The translations under genes were made by a program, and so were the position numbers. The notes beneath the pieces were generated by a model. The model saw only the letters and a list, made by a program, of their open reading frames with translations. It searched no databases and was not told the DNA's origin. 25,174 nucleotides of DNA, taken from an uncultured Caulobacteraceae bacterium (GTDB lineage: Bacteria; Pseudomonadota; Alphaproteobacteria; Caulobacterales; TH1-2). Shown piece after piece: positions 25,092 to 25,174 of this stretch. The stretch is from NCBI GenBank assembly GCA_937967425.1, contig CALBST010000439.1, positions 1-25,174 of the forward strand. Reading direction: 5' to 3'. Each line of letters begins with the position of its first letter. Within the stretch, counting starts at the first letter, position 1.

Positions 25092-25174
25092 TCGGCCCGC
25101 CATAACAGGCTGGCGTCGCCATAGGAATAGAAGCGGTACCGCTCGGCGACAGCGTGCGCGTAGGCCGCCTTCAT
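25088..25174 (-). CDS. queA: S-adenosylmethionine:tRNA ribosyltransferase-isomerase, C-terminal end
   Basis: Only the last 28 codons and the stop are inside the window; the frame runs off the right edge. The peptide [20 protein letters not shown] followed by ASLLWRAE is the characteristic QueA C-terminus. QueA converts preQ1 in tRNA to epoxyqueuosine using the ribosyl part of SAM, right after Tgt acts. The stop overlaps the tgt start by 4 bases, so the two are cotranscribed. Confidence 0.92.
   Translation of the reverse strand: MKAAYAHAVAERYRFYSYGDASLLWRAE

Noticed and set aside
1..25174. CRISPR arrays, tRNA/rRNA genes, IS elements, prophage or defence genes
   Set aside because: No regularly spaced repeats, no tRNA T-loop context, and no transposase, integrase or nuclease-system genes were recognised; the window is core chromosome.

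Overview
The window reads as chromosomal core DNA of a GC-rich alphaproteobacterium. The best guess is Caulobacterales or a relative such as Hyphomonadaceae. The guess rests on gene order (rpoZ, rsh, pyrE, pdxJ, acpS, lepB, rnc, era, recO, parC), the single bifunctional RelA/SpoT protein, the alphaproteobacterial style of ParC, and short intergenic repeats of the CTGAGCC..GTCGAAGG and CCCCTCACC..GGGAGAGGG kinds. No tRNA, rRNA, CRISPR array, insertion sequence, phage gene or attachment site was seen. Coding density is very high: no gene-free stretch exceeds about 160 bases.

Layout. Positions 3-1418 (+) hold the end of a PadR regulator and a PspC-domain membrane protein, closed by a clear intrinsic terminator. 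From 1475 to 14796 every gene is on the minus strand. In transcription order these are folK; rpoZ and rsh (transcription and stringent response); pyrE; pdxJ, acpS, lepB, rnc, era, an unknown Cys-motif protein, and recO; parC after a repeat-bearing gap; then lemA, an M48 metalloprotease and a small membrane or lipoprotein. From 14921 the strands alternate in short blocks: a type 5 uracil-DNA glycosylase (+); dapA, smpB and a TPR lipoprotein (-); a soluble lytic transglycosylase (+); hrpB and a PLP-dependent threonine/serine dehydratase (-); a small lipoprotein (+); and queA and tgt (-, queA cut by the window edge).

How the genes fit together. Most products belong to housekeeping: pyrimidine, folate, PLP and lysine/peptidoglycan precursor synthesis, RNA processing and ribosome maturation (rnc, era, smpB), queuosine tRNA modification (queA, tgt), DNA repair and topology (recO, UDG, parC), protein export (lepB) and wall turnover (slt). 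Many neighbours overlap by 1-8 bases (rnc/era, unknown/recO, M48/small protein, smpB/TPR, hrpB/dehydratase, queA/tgt), suggesting translational coupling.

I see no obvious new multi-gene system. The points most worth checking are within otherwise ordinary genes: a Tgt that keeps only one of the three zinc cysteines, an Rsh synthetase whose charge-switch motif is neither RxKD nor ExDD, an uncharacterised small protein locked between era and recO, and several structured intergenic elements. All functional calls come from reading motifs by eye; no database search was run.
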